DNA of 39,990 bases, from contig UQCC01000014.1 in NCBI GenBank assembly GCA_900539325.1, positions 1 to 39,990 on the forward strand. The letters are read 5' to 3'. Positions 14,529-22,862 of the stretch are shown in pieces. The number at the start of each line of letters is the position of its first letter. Position 1 is the first letter of the stretch. A model generated the notes under the pieces. That model saw only the letters and a program-made list of their open reading frames with translations, did not search any database and was not told where the DNA came from. Position numbers and translations under genes: made by a program. The DNA is from an uncultured Eubacterium sp. GTDB lineage: Bacteria > Bacillota > Clostridia > Oscillospirales > Acutalibacteraceae.

Positions 14529-15199
14529 CAGTTATTATTCCAAGCGTTGATTTGACCTCTGAGCCAATCAAACCACTTGTCCATCCCCTCGCCCGTTTTG
14601 GCACTGACAAAGAAAATTTCTGCCTTTGGATTGAGTTTCTTAATTCTCTCAACAACAGCTTCATCATCAAAATCAAACACGCTTTTTGCATCGATTTTAT
14701 TGATAAGAACACAATCGCAGATTGAAAACATAAGCGGATATTTAAGCGGCTTGTCATCGCCCTCGGGAACAGACAAAATCATTGCATTTTTGCTTGCACC
14801 GGTGTCAAATTCGGCAGGGCAAACAAGGTTGCCGACATTTTCGAGCACGACAAACTCAAAATCGCTTGCGCCAAAACTGTCAAGACCTTGCTTTGTCATA
14901 CCTGCATCGAGGTGGCACATTCCGCCCGTGTGAAGCTGAATTGATTTTGCACCCGCTTCTTCGATAGCCTTTGCGTCAACATCGGAATCAATATCCGCTT
15001 CCATAACGCCCATTTTATATTCATCTTTAAGAGCCTTAATTGTAGCTTTAAGAGTTGTTGTTTTGCCCGAACCGGGTGAGGACATAAGGTTGAGCAAAAA
15101 GGTTCTGTCCTTTTTGAGTTGCTCACGAACCTTCTCTGCTTCTCTGTCGTTATTGTCGAAAACCGACCTTTTGATTTCTATAACCTTAAATTCACTCAT
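14528..15199 (-). CDS. hypB: Nickel-insertion GTPase HypB
   Basis: This 223-residue SIMIBI-class GTPase works with HypA. The P-loop SSPGSGKTT is at 40-48; further motifs are MEADIDSDVDAKAI, ENVGNLVCPAEFDTG (metal-site Cys) and the base-recognition INKIDAK. The N-terminal His-rich or CxxCGC nickel-storage stretch of some HypBs is absent. The frame runs upstream to 15316, but AAAGG with a proper gap precedes the ATG at 15199 and the promoter lies just above it, so the shorter start is chosen. It is transcribed from its own promoter, separated from ptsI by a strong terminator. Confidence 0.92.
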   Translation of the reverse strand: MSEFKVIEIKRSVFDNNDREAEKVREQLKKDRTFLLNLMSSPGSGKTTTLKATIKALKDEYKMGVMEADIDSDVDAKAIEEAGAKSIQLHTGGMCHLDAGMTKQGLDSFGASDFEFVVLENVGNLVCPAEFDTGASKNAMILSVPEGDDKPLKYPLMFSICDCVLINKIDAKSVFDFDDEAVVERIKKLNPKAEIFFVSAKTGEGMDKWFDWLRGQINAWNNN

Positions 15200-15232
15200 G
15201 GCAAATATACCTTTCTGATTCTTACAAATGAT

Positions 15233-15261
15233 ATTGTATATTTTATAAATAATATTGTCAA
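15233..15261 (-). promoter_or_regulatory. Sigma-A promoter of hypBA
   Basis: TTGACA at 15256-15261, 17-bp spacer, TACAAT at 15233-15238, about 34 bp before the hypB start codon. Confidence 0.8.
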
Positions 15262-15267
15262 GCAAAA

Positions 15268-15301
15268 AGCAACGATTCTCCCATCTTGGAAAATCGTTGC
15301 T
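15268..15301 (-). terminator. Terminator of the fru-pts operon
   Basis: AGCAACGATT pairs exactly with AATCGTTGCT; on the minus strand TTTTTGCTTG follows. It starts 8 bp after the ptsI stop codon. Confidence 0.88.
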
Positions 15302-15308
15302 TTTTTGA

Positions 15309-16922
15309 TTAATCATTCAAGCATATGCTTTTTCTTGTTTGGAGGATTGAAGACGGAGTGACGCTGAATTCGTCAAGTCCCCATTCGATAAGCTTTGGTA
15401 TCAAGCGTTCGTCTGCCGCCGCTTCACCGCACATACCGACCTGAATGCCTGCCGCCTTGGCATTCTTAATTGTCATTTCTATTGCACGGAGCACCGCAGG
15501 CTGAAAAACATCATAAAGATAGCTGACATTTGCATTGCCACGGTCAACCGCCATTGTGTAACCTGTCAAATCGTTTGTTCCGATAGAGAAGAATGCCGCT
15601 TCCTTGGCAAGCAAATCGGAAATCAAGGCTGCCGACGGAGTTTCTATCATAACACCGACAGGCACATTTCTGTAACGAAATCCCTCGTTTTCGAGTTCGT
15701 CACAACATTCCTTAATCAAAGCTTTTGCCTGCTTCACCTCGTCAACGGTTGTTACAAGCGGAAGCATAATTTTGATATTGCCGAATTGTGCCGCACGCAA
15801 AATTGCACGAAGCTGTGTTTTGTACAACTCCTTGTTGCCGAGGCAATATCTGATTGCACGGTAGCCCAAAAACGGATTATCCTCTTTTTCGATAGAAAGA
15901 TAATCAATAGCCTTGTCACCGCCGATGTCGAGGGTGCGGATGATGACCTCTTTATTGTCCATAGCCTTTGCCACGGTTGAATAAGCCTCAAACTGCTCAT
16001 CCTCTGTCGGCTGATGTTCTCTGTCCATAAAAAGGAATTCCGTGCGGAATAAACCTATGCCCTCACCGCCGTTTTGCACAACATTTTGTGCATCTTCGGC
16101 TTTGCCGATATTTCCGTAAACCTTTTTGACAATGCCGCTTTTTGTAACAGTCGGTTTGCCGAAATATTCGTTGAGGCTTTCTCTTTCTTCAAGATAAGCC
16201 TGTTGCTTTGCGGAATATTCTTCAAGCTCCGCATCGTTTGGAGAAATAAACACCTTGCCCTTAAAGCCGTCAACTATTAGCTGTTCACCGTCGGCAATGC
16301 TGTCAACAGCACCTACAACCGACAACACTGCCGGTATACCCATCGCTCTTGCAAGAATAGCACTGTGGCTTGTTACACCGCCGACTTCCGTAACAATTGC
16401 CGAAACATTATCCTTGTTGATTTGCGAAGTCATAGACGGGGTGAAATCCTTTGCAATCAGCACCGAATTTTTAGGCACCGCCGAAATATCAACAGCCTCC
16501 TCACCAAGCAAAATTCTCAGCAAGCTGTCCTTGATGTCCTTAATATCCGAAGCTCGTTGACGGGTAAGTTCGTCATCAACACCGGAGAACATATCAATAA
16601 ACATTGAGCAAACCGTGTCAACGCCTGCCTCGGCTGTCATTCCGCCGTCAATGTTTTCTTCCATTTGTGCAAGCATAAACGGGTCTTGAAGCATCACCAA
16701 ATGACCCTCCAATATTTCTGCTTCCTTTTCGCCGGCACTCTGCTTCAAATTTTCGGCAAGAGTTTTGGTTTCTTCAACAAAGGTGTCAACTGCGGTGTGG
16801 AGTTTTTGCTTTTCCTCCTCTGCGCCTGCATATTTCACCTGCTTGTAATCAAGGTTGCAATCTTTTATGACAACAGCCTTGCCTATTCCGTATCCACGGG
16901 AAGCACCGATACCCTTTAGCAT
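15309..16922 (-). CDS. ptsI: PTS enzyme I (phosphoenolpyruvate-protein phosphotransferase)
   Basis: This 537-residue enzyme takes phosphate from phosphoenolpyruvate and passes it to HPr. The phospho-histidine is His186 in GGVTSHSAIL. The C-terminal PEP-binding barrel shows LFRTEFLFMDR, IIRTLDIGGDK, VGVMIETPSA, SIGTNDLTGY and the catalytic MCGEAAAD Cys region. Length is slightly under the usual 570. AGGGGGATGTT precedes the ATG. It is the last gene of the fru operon, 37 bp after ptsH, so enzyme I and HPr appear to be co-transcribed with the fructose genes. Confidence 0.96.
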   Translation of the reverse strand: MLKGIGASRGYGIGKAVVIKDCNLDYKQVKYAGAEEEKQKLHTAVDTFVEETKTLAENLKQSAGEKEAEILEGHLVMLQDPFMLAQMEENIDGGMTAEAGVDTVCSMFIDMFSGVDDELTRQRASDIKDIKDSLLRILLGEEAVDISAVPKNSVLIAKDFTPSMTSQINKDNVSAIVTEVGGVTSHSAILARAMGIPAVLSVVGAVDSIADGEQLIVDGFKGKVFISPNDAELEEYSAKQQAYLEERESLNEYFGKPTVTKSGIVKKVYGNIGKAEDAQNVVQNGGEGIGLFRTEFLFMDREHQPTEDEQFEAYSTVAKAMDNKEVIIRTLDIGGDKAIDYLSIEKEDNPFLGYRAIRYCLGNKELYKTQLRAILRAAQFGNIKIMLPLVTTVDEVKQAKALIKECCDELENEGFRYRNVPVGVMIETPSAALISDLLAKEAAFFSIGTNDLTGYTMAVDRGNANVSYLYDVFQPAVLRAIEMTIKNAKAAGIQVGMCGEAAADERLIPKLIEWGLDEFSVTPSSILQTRKSICLND

Positions 16923-16959
16923 AACATCCCCCTCTTTCTGTGTTGATTTGAATTGTCAA

Positions 16960-17226
16960 TTATTCTTCGCCGAAGCCGCTTTCAATAAGCTGTGTTGCCT
17001 CTGCAAGAGCCGCTTCTTCATCTGCGCCCGAACATTCAACTGTGATTTCACTGCCACACTTGATGCAAGCTGCCATAATGTTCATAATGCTTTTGCCGTT
17101 AATCTTTTTACCTGCCATTTCAATCTCAACATCTGACGCATACTTTGTCATTTCTGTTACAAAAACATTTGCCGGACGCATATGAAATCCCATTTTATTT
17201 TTTATTGTAAAAGTCTTTGATACCAT
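16960..17226 (-). CDS. ptsH: Phosphocarrier protein HPr
   Basis: This 88-residue PTS carrier has His15 in GFHMRPA, the residue phosphorylated by enzyme I (usually GLHARPA), and Ser46 in GKSIMNIM, the regulatory serine used by HPr kinase in Firmicutes. It passes phosphate to FruA. It lies between fruA and ptsI; the fruA-ptsH gap of 70 bp holds a strong hairpin that could change the amount of message from the downstream genes. Confidence 0.95.
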   Translation of the reverse strand: MVSKTFTIKNKMGFHMRPANVFVTEMTKYASDVEIEMAGKKINGKSIMNIMAACIKCGSEITVECSGADEEAALAEATQLIESGFGEE

Positions 17227-17251
17227 AATAGTTACCTCTTATTTCTCTATA

Positions 17252-17274
17252 ACGGGAGGGATAATCCCTCCCGT
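17252..17274 (-). other. Intercistronic hairpin between fruA and ptsH
   Basis: ACGGGAGGG and CCCTCCCGT pair over 9 bp with a 5-base loop. On the minus strand no T tract follows, so it more likely stabilises or partly attenuates the message than terminates it fully. Confidence 0.6.
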
Positions 17275-17296
17275 TTGATATTTTGTTTTGTAGTTT

Positions 17297-19261
17297 TTAC
17301 GCCTTTTTCTTTGATGTAAGCACCTTGAGCAATGTGAGAACAACTCCGCCGAGGAGTGAACCTGCAACAAGGGCAACGATGTAAAGAAGCGGATGGTCGC
17401 AAACTGCGAATGTGAAGATTCCGCCGTGGGGTGCAGGACAGGTTACATGGAACACTGCTGTGAGTGCACCTGCGAGTGCAGAACCGATCATACAAGACGG
17501 GATAACTCTAAGTGGGTCAGATGCAGCGTAAGGAATTGCACCCTCTGTGATGAAGCAAAGACCCATAAGATAGTTAACAGGACCGCTCTTGATTTCTTCT
17601 TCAGTCCAGAACTTCTTTGCAAATGTTGTTGAAAGAGCGATTGCAATAGGAGGAACCATACCGCCAATCATAACAGCCGCCATAATCCAAGTGTTACCGT
17701 CTGCAATAGCCGCTGTGCCGAATACATAAGCTGCCTTGTTGAAAGGACCGCCCATATCGGTTGCCATCATTGCGGCAAGAACGATTGAAAGAAGAATTTG
17801 GCTTGTTTCGCCGAGTGACGAAAGTCCGTTTGAAACCGCTGTGTTAAGAAAACCAATAGCAGGATTGATGAGGCACATCAACGCACCTACAAGGAAGGTG
17901 CCAAACAACGGATAAAGGAATACAGGCTTGATACCGTCCATAGCTTTCGGAAGCCACGAAAATACTTTTTTAAGAAGATTTACGATAAGACCTGCTGCAA
18001 AGCCGGCAAAAAGTGCACCGAGGAAACCCGAAACAGCCGTTGAATCGCCAACCATATTTTGATTTTCGAACATTGAATTAAAGGTGTAGCCCTGTGCGGC
18101 AATCATACCGCCGATCATACCCGGAAGCAAGCCCGGTCGGTCTGCAATTGATTGAGCAATATAACCTGCAAGAACAGGAAGCATAAAGCCGAATGCAACC
18201 TTACCAATCCAAAACGGAACAGAAGCCGCAAAACTTGTGAAACCGAATGAACCGTTTGCCGAGCCGTCAGGCAATGTTGCGTTGCCCATAAGCGTATCAA
18301 TGAGGAAGCCGAGTGCGATAAGAACACCGCCGCCTACAACGAACGGAAGCATATGTGAAACGCCGTTCATAAGGTGCTTATAAATCTTGTGACCGAAGCT
18401 TTCTTTTTCCAAATCATCATCGGCTGAAGCAGTTGCTCCGCCCTCTTCGTGATAAACGGGAGCCTTGCCGTCAACAATTCTTTGGATAAGTTCTTCAGGC
18501 TTGTTGATACCGTTTGAAACAGAAGTTTTTACAACAGGCTTGCCGTCAAATCTTGCCATTTCAACATTCTTGTCTGCGGCAATGATGATACCGTCACAAT
18601 TTGCGATTTCTGCCTTTGTGAGCACATTTTTTGCACCGCCCGAACCGTTTGTTTCGGCTTTAAGAGGATAACCCATCTTTTCGCCTGCCTTTTCCAAAGC
18701 TTCGGCAGCCATATAGGTGTGAGCAATACCCGTAGGGCACGCTGTTACCGCAAGAATTCTGTAACCGTCCTTTTTAGGAACTTCCGCTACCGCCTCTTCC
18801 GGATACTTTTCTGCCTCTTTTTTGTCGATTATCTGCAAAAATTCTTCAGGCGTTTGTGCGTTGCGAAGTGCATTGCAAAACTCAGGTTCCATAAGCATAA
18901 CCATAAGCCTTGAAAGGATTTCAAGATGCAAGTCGCCGTCCATAGGTGCGGCAATCATAAATAGAATATCCGACGGTTTTCCGTCAGGTGCTTCATAATC
19001 AACGCCACCCTTAACCGTAATTGCGGACAAGCCCGGAACTTTTACGCTGTCGCTCTTTGCGTGAGGCACTGCAATGCCCTCACCGATAGCCGTTGTTCCC
19101 TGCTCTTCACGGAGCAAAATTGCCTCCTTGTAAGCCTTTGCGTCGGCTAAATTACCGACAGTTTCGTGAAGCGACACCAACTTGTTGATGGCATCGTCTT
19201 TTGTTGCGACCGATGTATTAAGTTCAATAGCACCGATCTTCAGCAAATCAATTATTTTCAT
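17297..19261 (-). CDS. fruA: PTS fructose transporter subunit IIABC
   Basis: This 654-residue fusion brings fructose in as fructose 1-phosphate. The IIA domain (1-150) has the phospho-His67 in AVPHAKSD; the IIB domain (about 165-265) has the active Cys175 in ILAVTACPTGIAHTYMA; the IIC membrane domain (about 300-650) contains many helices and the GGMIAAQGY, DMGGPFNKAAY and ITEGAIPYAASDP signatures. GGAGGGGACAATT precedes the ATG. It lies 57 bp after fruK. Phosphate runs from PEP through PtsI and PtsH, both encoded downstream, to IIA, IIB and the sugar. Confidence 0.95.
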   Translation of the reverse strand: MKIIDLLKIGAIELNTSVATKDDAINKLVSLHETVGNLADAKAYKEAILLREEQGTTAIGEGIAVPHAKSDSVKVPGLSAITVKGGVDYEAPDGKPSDILFMIAAPMDGDLHLEILSRLMVMLMEPEFCNALRNAQTPEEFLQIIDKKEAEKYPEEAVAEVPKKDGYRILAVTACPTGIAHTYMAAEALEKAGEKMGYPLKAETNGSGGAKNVLTKAEIANCDGIIIAADKNVEMARFDGKPVVKTSVSNGINKPEELIQRIVDGKAPVYHEEGGATASADDDLEKESFGHKIYKHLMNGVSHMLPFVVGGGVLIALGFLIDTLMGNATLPDGSANGSFGFTSFAASVPFWIGKVAFGFMLPVLAGYIAQSIADRPGLLPGMIGGMIAAQGYTFNSMFENQNMVGDSTAVSGFLGALFAGFAAGLIVNLLKKVFSWLPKAMDGIKPVFLYPLFGTFLVGALMCLINPAIGFLNTAVSNGLSSLGETSQILLSIVLAAMMATDMGGPFNKAAYVFGTAAIADGNTWIMAAVMIGGMVPPIAIALSTTFAKKFWTEEEIKSGPVNYLMGLCFITEGAIPYAASDPLRVIPSCMIGSALAGALTAVFHVTCPAPHGGIFTFAVCDHPLLYIVALVAGSLLGGVVLTLLKVLTSKKKA

Positions 19262-19318
19262 AATTGTCCCCTCCCGATAAATTATTTTATATTTTTAGCA
19301 TTACCATAAATGCTTTAA

Positions 19319-20221
19319 TTACATAATATCAAAAACATGCTCTATTTCGTCTGCCGTTGCAAGTTCCTCTGAAAATGCGGTTGCATTGCCGCACGCCGCA
19401 CCCAATTTAAGCGCATAAGCATAATCTTTTTTGTTGATATATCCGGCAACAAAGCCAGCAACCATACTGTCGCCGCAACCTACGGAATTGACCACCTTGC
19501 CGTCAACATTGCCAAAGGTTGTTACATTGCCGTTTTCGTCAATCAGCGTTGCACCGTCCTTTGCTCTTGAAACAAGTACATTTCTTGCACCCATTTCCTG
19601 AACTTTTTTGGCATACTTAACTATATCCTCCTCGGTCTTTGTTTCAACTCCGAACAAATCACCGAGTTCGTGATGATTAGGCTTTACCAAAAACGGTTTG
19701 TACGGCAAAACATTTTTCAGCAAATCGCCCGTTGCGTCAACCACAAAATTGACATTTCGTTTTTGCAATCTTGCCAAAATTCTCTCATAAATATCATCAG
19801 GCAAAGTGCTTGGAATTGAGCCTGCAAGCACCAAAAAGTCGCCCTCTTTGATGTCGTCAAGTTTTTCCATCAGGTCGCCGATTTCCTTTTCGCTGATGTC
19901 AGGACCTTGTGCATTTACATCAAGTTCCGTGTCTGCCTTTATCTTGACATTGATTCGTGTTTGACCTTCTTTGAGCCTGTTGAAATCACAATCAATGCCC
20001 TCTTCAACAAGCATTTGCTCGAGCTTTCTGCCCGTAAAGCCTGCCACAAAACCGAGTGCTCTGTTGTGAATACCGAGCCTTGTCAAAATCACCGACACAT
20101 TAATGCCTTTTCCGCCGTAATAAATTTCCTCGCTTTTTGAACGATTTATGTCGTCATACCTGAGTTTTCCGACTTTCATAACATAATCAAGTGCCGGATT
20201 CAATGTAATCGTATAAACCAT
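19319..20221 (-). CDS. fruK: 1-phosphofructokinase
   Basis: This 300-residue PfkB-type sugar kinase converts fructose 1-phosphate to fructose 1,6-bisphosphate with ATP. Visible signatures are the N-terminal TLNPALDYV, the GGKGINVS substrate motif at 37-44 and the VGCGDSMVAGF anion hole with the catalytic base Asp251. Start codon is 1 bp after the fruR stop codon, with a GGTAGTG-type site within the end of fruR, so the two genes are coupled. Product fits the FruA transport step. Confidence 0.94.
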   Translation of the reverse strand: MVYTITLNPALDYVMKVGKLRYDDINRSKSEEIYYGGKGINVSVILTRLGIHNRALGFVAGFTGRKLEQMLVEEGIDCDFNRLKEGQTRINVKIKADTELDVNAQGPDISEKEIGDLMEKLDDIKEGDFLVLAGSIPSTLPDDIYERILARLQKRNVNFVVDATGDLLKNVLPYKPFLVKPNHHELGDLFGVETKTEEDIVKYAKKVQEMGARNVLVSRAKDGATLIDENGNVTTFGNVDGKVVNSVGCGDSMVAGFVAGYINKKDYAYALKLGAACGNATAFSEELATADEIEHVFDIM

Positions 20222-20222
20222 A

Positions 20223-20969
20223 TCACACTACCTCCTTTATAACCGTTCGTTCCTTAATTGCCTCGTCCTCGCATTTGTCGCAGACAATACAAACCGAATC
20301 AATCGGTGCAAAGGTAACCGCCGAAACCTTGCCGAATTTTGAACCGTCTGCCAACACATAGGTGACAAAGCTTTTTTCAACAGCAACCGCTTTCAGCATC
20401 GCCTCATCAGTGTCCGGCGTTGTACAGCCTTGCTTTTCGCTGACTCCGTTTGTGCCGATGAATGCTTTTGAGAAGTTGTACTTTTGCAAATTTTTTGCCG
20501 CCGCAAGTCCTATAATTGCATCCGTAGTTGCCTTAACCTCGCCGCCGACAATGAACACTTTGCAACCAACCTGTGCAAGTTTTTTGCCATGCGAAATTCC
20601 GTTTGTGACAAAGGTTGCCTTTGAACCCTCAAGATAATCTATCATAAGATAGGTTGTTGTGCCTGCGTCTAAAAAAACGAAGTCGTCATCATTAATTTGC
20701 TCTGCACAGTATTGGGCAATCAAGGTTTTTTCATCAATGTTTTTCAAAAACTTTTCTTCATTATTATCCTCGTTATTTACAAACTCCTGCGACAAAACCG
20801 TTGCACCGCCGTGCACCTTGTTTAGCTTTCCCAAATTTGAAAGCGCTACCAAATCTCGCCTGATTGTACTTTCCGAGGTATCAAATTCTCGGCTGAGCTC
20901 TGTTACACTTGCCGAGCCTTTATGAAGTACCAAATCTAAAATTTTTTGTCGTCTTTCCTGTGTAAGCAT
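20223..20969 (-). CDS. fruR: DeoR-family repressor FruR
   Basis: This 248-residue regulator has an N-terminal helix-turn-helix (TQERRQKILDLV, TELSREFDTSESTIRRDL) and a C-terminal sugar-phosphate-binding domain (VFLDAGTTTYLM, FIGTNGVS, ADGSKFGKV). In this family fructose 1-phosphate usually releases the repressor. An in-frame TTG at 20975 exists, but GGTGATTG before the ATG at 20969 fits better. As first gene of the operon it is probably self-regulated, and GAAAGT-containing repeats flank its promoter. Confidence 0.9.
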   Translation of the reverse strand: MLTQERRQKILDLVLHKGSASVTELSREFDTSESTIRRDLVALSNLGKLNKVHGGATVLSQEFVNNEDNNEEKFLKNIDEKTLIAQYCAEQINDDDFVFLDAGTTTYLMIDYLEGSKATFVTNGISHGKKLAQVGCKVFIVGGEVKATTDAIIGLAAAKNLQKYNFSKAFIGTNGVSEKQGCTTPDTDEAMLKAVAVEKSFVTYVLADGSKFGKVSAVTFAPIDSVCIVCDKCEDEAIKERTVIKEVV

Positions 20970-20989
20970 TTTCAATCACCATAGGTTTC

Positions 20990-21049
20990 ACTTTCTACCT
21001 AAATTATAGCAATCCAATCAAATTCAGTCAATAACTTTCAATAACTTTC
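20990..21049. promoter_or_regulatory. Candidate FruR operators
   Basis: Three GAAAGT sites on the minus strand: 20990-20995 (GAAAGTGAAACC, after the -10 box) and two in a 10-bp tandem repeat ending at 21049 (GAAAGTTATT twice), directly before the -35 box. Position around the promoter suits a DeoR-type repressor. Inference from spacing only. Confidence 0.45.
21003..21031 (-). promoter_or_regulatory. Promoter of the fru-pts operon
   Basis: TTGACT at 21026-21031, 17-bp spacer, TATAAT at 21003-21008, about 34 bp before the fruR start codon. Confidence 0.82.
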
Positions 21050-21105
21050 GGCACATTTGCGTAATTTTGCCCTTTTCGTTGTTCAAATTACACTAACACA
21101 AAAAT

Positions 21106-21159
21106 AAAAATGCCCACTTTTGACCGATTTTATTCATTCGGTCACAAAAGTGAGCATTT
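21106..21159 (-). terminator. Terminator of the cobalamin-regulated gene
   Basis: A long, slightly imperfect stem (CACTTTTG with CAAAAGTG, ACCGA with TCGGT, AAATGC with GCATTT) lies 14 bp after the stop codon, with CATTTTTATTTTTG on the minus-strand side. Confidence 0.8.
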
Positions 21160-21172
21160 AAATTAAGCTTAA

Positions 21173-22495
21173 TTATTTAGTTTTTACTTTTCTAACGGTT
21201 GACCACTTTGAGTATACCTTTTTGCCGTTTACTTTCTTATATGAACGAACACGAACATAGTATACCTTTTTAGCTTTGAGCTTTTTAATCTTAACCTTTG
21301 TTGATTTTTTGCTTACCTTGAAGGTCTTTTTATTCTTTGAGAACTTCTTGTTTGTTGCGATTTGAACCTGATAAGCAGAAACACCGGCAACTTTTTTCCA
21401 CTGTGCTGTGATTGACTTTTTGCCTGTTGAAATCTTTTGAACCTTTGTCTTTGCAGGTGCTGTTGACTGTGGCTTTGCAGTTTCAGGCTTTGTGGTTGGT
21501 GCAGGTTTAGGCTCTGTTGGTTTTGTCGAATCGGAATTTGACAAATCCTTGATTTTTTGATCACAAGCTTTGTCAAAATATGAAAGTGCACGGAGTGCAT
21601 CTGCTGTTGCAAGCTTGTTCTCGCCCAAAATGCCTGTTTTCCAATCGGCAGCCATAAATACACCGTTGTTCTTGCTTTCAAAATTTTTGAGAAGCTGATA
21701 AGCCTCGTAAGCCTTGTCGAATTCGCCCGCTACCGAATAAGCCATCATTGCATAAGCAGTAGAGTCTGCATTTTCGCTTGTTGTGTACTTATCGTCTGAA
21801 TAATAGCCTTTTGCTTTCTTATACTTTGAAACAACATTAACAGCATCATTGAAATTTGCCTGATATTGAGCCTTGTAAGAAGCAATTGATGAAGCATACA
21901 TTGCCGTGTTGTCGCAAGAAACGCCCCAATAATCAAAGCCCGAACCGACTGTGTAGCTCTTTGACATTTGGTCAATCAAAGTCTTTGCCAATTCGTCATT
22001 GCCGATTGCCTTGCAAGCCTCAACAATACATCTGTAAAAATACGGATTTGAAACGGTCTTGTTTGTCTGTGCAAAAGTTTCGAACGCTTGCTTAACATTA
22101 TAACCGCCAAAGTTTGTTACATCCTTGCCGAGAATTGTCAAAACATCAATGGCAACAGCATAGTAAACAAGGTTTTCACTATCGGCAGTTTCGCCTTGCT
22201 GTCTTGCCATAATCTTGCCGTTGTTTGCCTTGAGATTGCTTTCAAGTGCGGTAAGATATTCGGACACATCTCCGCCTGCCTGTGCAAACTTGTGCACCTC
22301 ATACGAATTTGCAACTGTCTGCGGTGTTGAAGCCTTGAGATAGTTCATTGCGCCGAGCATATCTGCCTTTGCCTCAACCTGTGCCGCTACAACCTCTTTT
22401 AAACCGATGGTCTTTGTTTCAGCCAAAGCTGAAAAAGGAACTACTGCCGAGAAAATCATAACTGCCGACAGCAAAACCGATAATAGTTTTTTCAT
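21173..22495 (-). CDS. Secreted helical-toroid protein with C-terminal Fn3-like domain, cobalamin-riboswitch controlled
   Basis: The 440-residue precursor has a signal peptide (cleavage after SALA, about residue 25), a helix-rich domain (about 28-320) with the repeated pattern of alpha/alpha-toroid proteins of the prenyltransferase or intrinsic-factor fold (for example YWGVSCDNTAMYASSIASY and ENADSTAYAMMAYSVAG), a Pro/Thr-rich linker (about 325-352), and a lysine-rich Fn3-like domain (KSITAQWKKVAGVSAYQVQ to the end). A cobalamin riboswitch with terminator lies in its leader, so expression should fall when vitamin B12 is plentiful. Transcobalamin-like toroid proteins bind corrinoids, so a role in capturing B12 outside the cell is my inference. 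No cobalamin transporter gene is adjacent. Ribosome binding site AAGGAGG. Confidence 0.8.
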   Translation of the reverse strand: MKKLLSVLLSAVMIFSAVVPFSALAETKTIGLKEVVAAQVEAKADMLGAMNYLKASTPQTVANSYEVHKFAQAGGDVSEYLTALESNLKANNGKIMARQQGETADSENLVYYAVAIDVLTILGKDVTNFGGYNVKQAFETFAQTNKTVSNPYFYRCIVEACKAIGNDELAKTLIDQMSKSYTVGSGFDYWGVSCDNTAMYASSIASYKAQYQANFNDAVNVVSKYKKAKGYYSDDKYTTSENADSTAYAMMAYSVAGEFDKAYEAYQLLKNFESKNNGVFMAADWKTGILGENKLATADALRALSYFDKACDQKIKDLSNSDSTKPTEPKPAPTTKPETAKPQSTAPAKTKVQKISTGKKSITAQWKKVAGVSAYQVQIATNKKFSKNKKTFKVSKKSTKVKIKKLKAKKVYYVRVRSYKKVNGKKVYSKWSTVRKVKTK

Positions 22496-22518
22496 TACTT
22501 TTTACCTCCTTATAAATA

Positions 22519-22544
22519 AAAAAACTCTGTGTGTAGACAGAGAA
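22519..22544 (-). terminator. Riboswitch-controlled terminator
   Basis: CTCTGT and ACAGAG pair around CTACAC, and TTTTTTT follows on the minus strand, 24 bp before the start codon. A second inverted repeat directly upstream (GTATAGTA / TACTATAC, 22556-22577) could act in the switch. Confidence 0.75.
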
Positions 22545-22616
22545 TGCAAAAGGGTATAGTAATCCTGTACTATACTGTATTTTCTTGCTTTCCCATTGCC
22601 CAAAAGCGAAAATTAA

Positions 22617-22758
22617 GCTTAAAACTCGTCTCCCGACTTATGATATAGCAGTGCTTGACTTTGCGCCTTCTCGTGTTACCGATGGCATTGCAAAATCTTC
22701 ATCAAATACGGTAATGGCGGTTGCTCGGGATTCTCACCCGATTCCGTTTGATTTAAGC
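22617..22758 (-). ncRNA. Cobalamin riboswitch
   Basis: On the minus strand the P1 stem is GCTTAAA with TTTAAGC (22752-22758 and 22617-22623). Conserved blocks follow the family order: GGAATCGGGTGAGAATCCC, then GAGCAACCGCCATTACCGT, then GCACTGC and the B12-box-like AAGTCGGGAGACGAG near 22625. It directly follows a strong promoter and precedes a terminator, so it should stop transcription of the secreted protein gene when adenosyl- or another cobalamin is bound. Which corrinoid form it prefers cannot be told. Confidence 0.88.
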
Positions 22759-22770
22759 CATTTCTACTTG

Positions 22771-22798
22771 ATTATACACCTAATTATCAATTTGTCAA
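22771..22798 (-). promoter_or_regulatory. Promoter of the riboswitch transcript
   Basis: TTGACA at 22793-22798, 16-bp spacer, TATAAT at 22771-22776, just before the riboswitch P1 stem. It is divergent from the fucosidase gene. Confidence 0.82.
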
Positions 22799-22805
22799 TA
22801 AACTC

Positions 22806-22834
22806 TTGAAATATAATGATATATATAATAAAAT
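22806..22834 (+). promoter_or_regulatory. Possible promoter of the fucosidase gene
   Basis: TTGAAA, 17-bp spacer, TAAAAT, 28 bp before the start codon. The region is very AT-rich, so other choices are possible. Confidence 0.4.
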
Positions 22835-22862
22835 AATATTAATAATACATGAGGTAACCGCT

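Noticed and set aside
17252..17274. Full terminator between fruA and ptsH
   Set aside because: The stem is strong but no T tract follows in the direction of transcription.
22585..22809. Plus-strand frame of 74 residues upstream of the fucosidase gene
   Set aside because: It lies on the reverse strand of the cobalamin riboswitch and its promoter.
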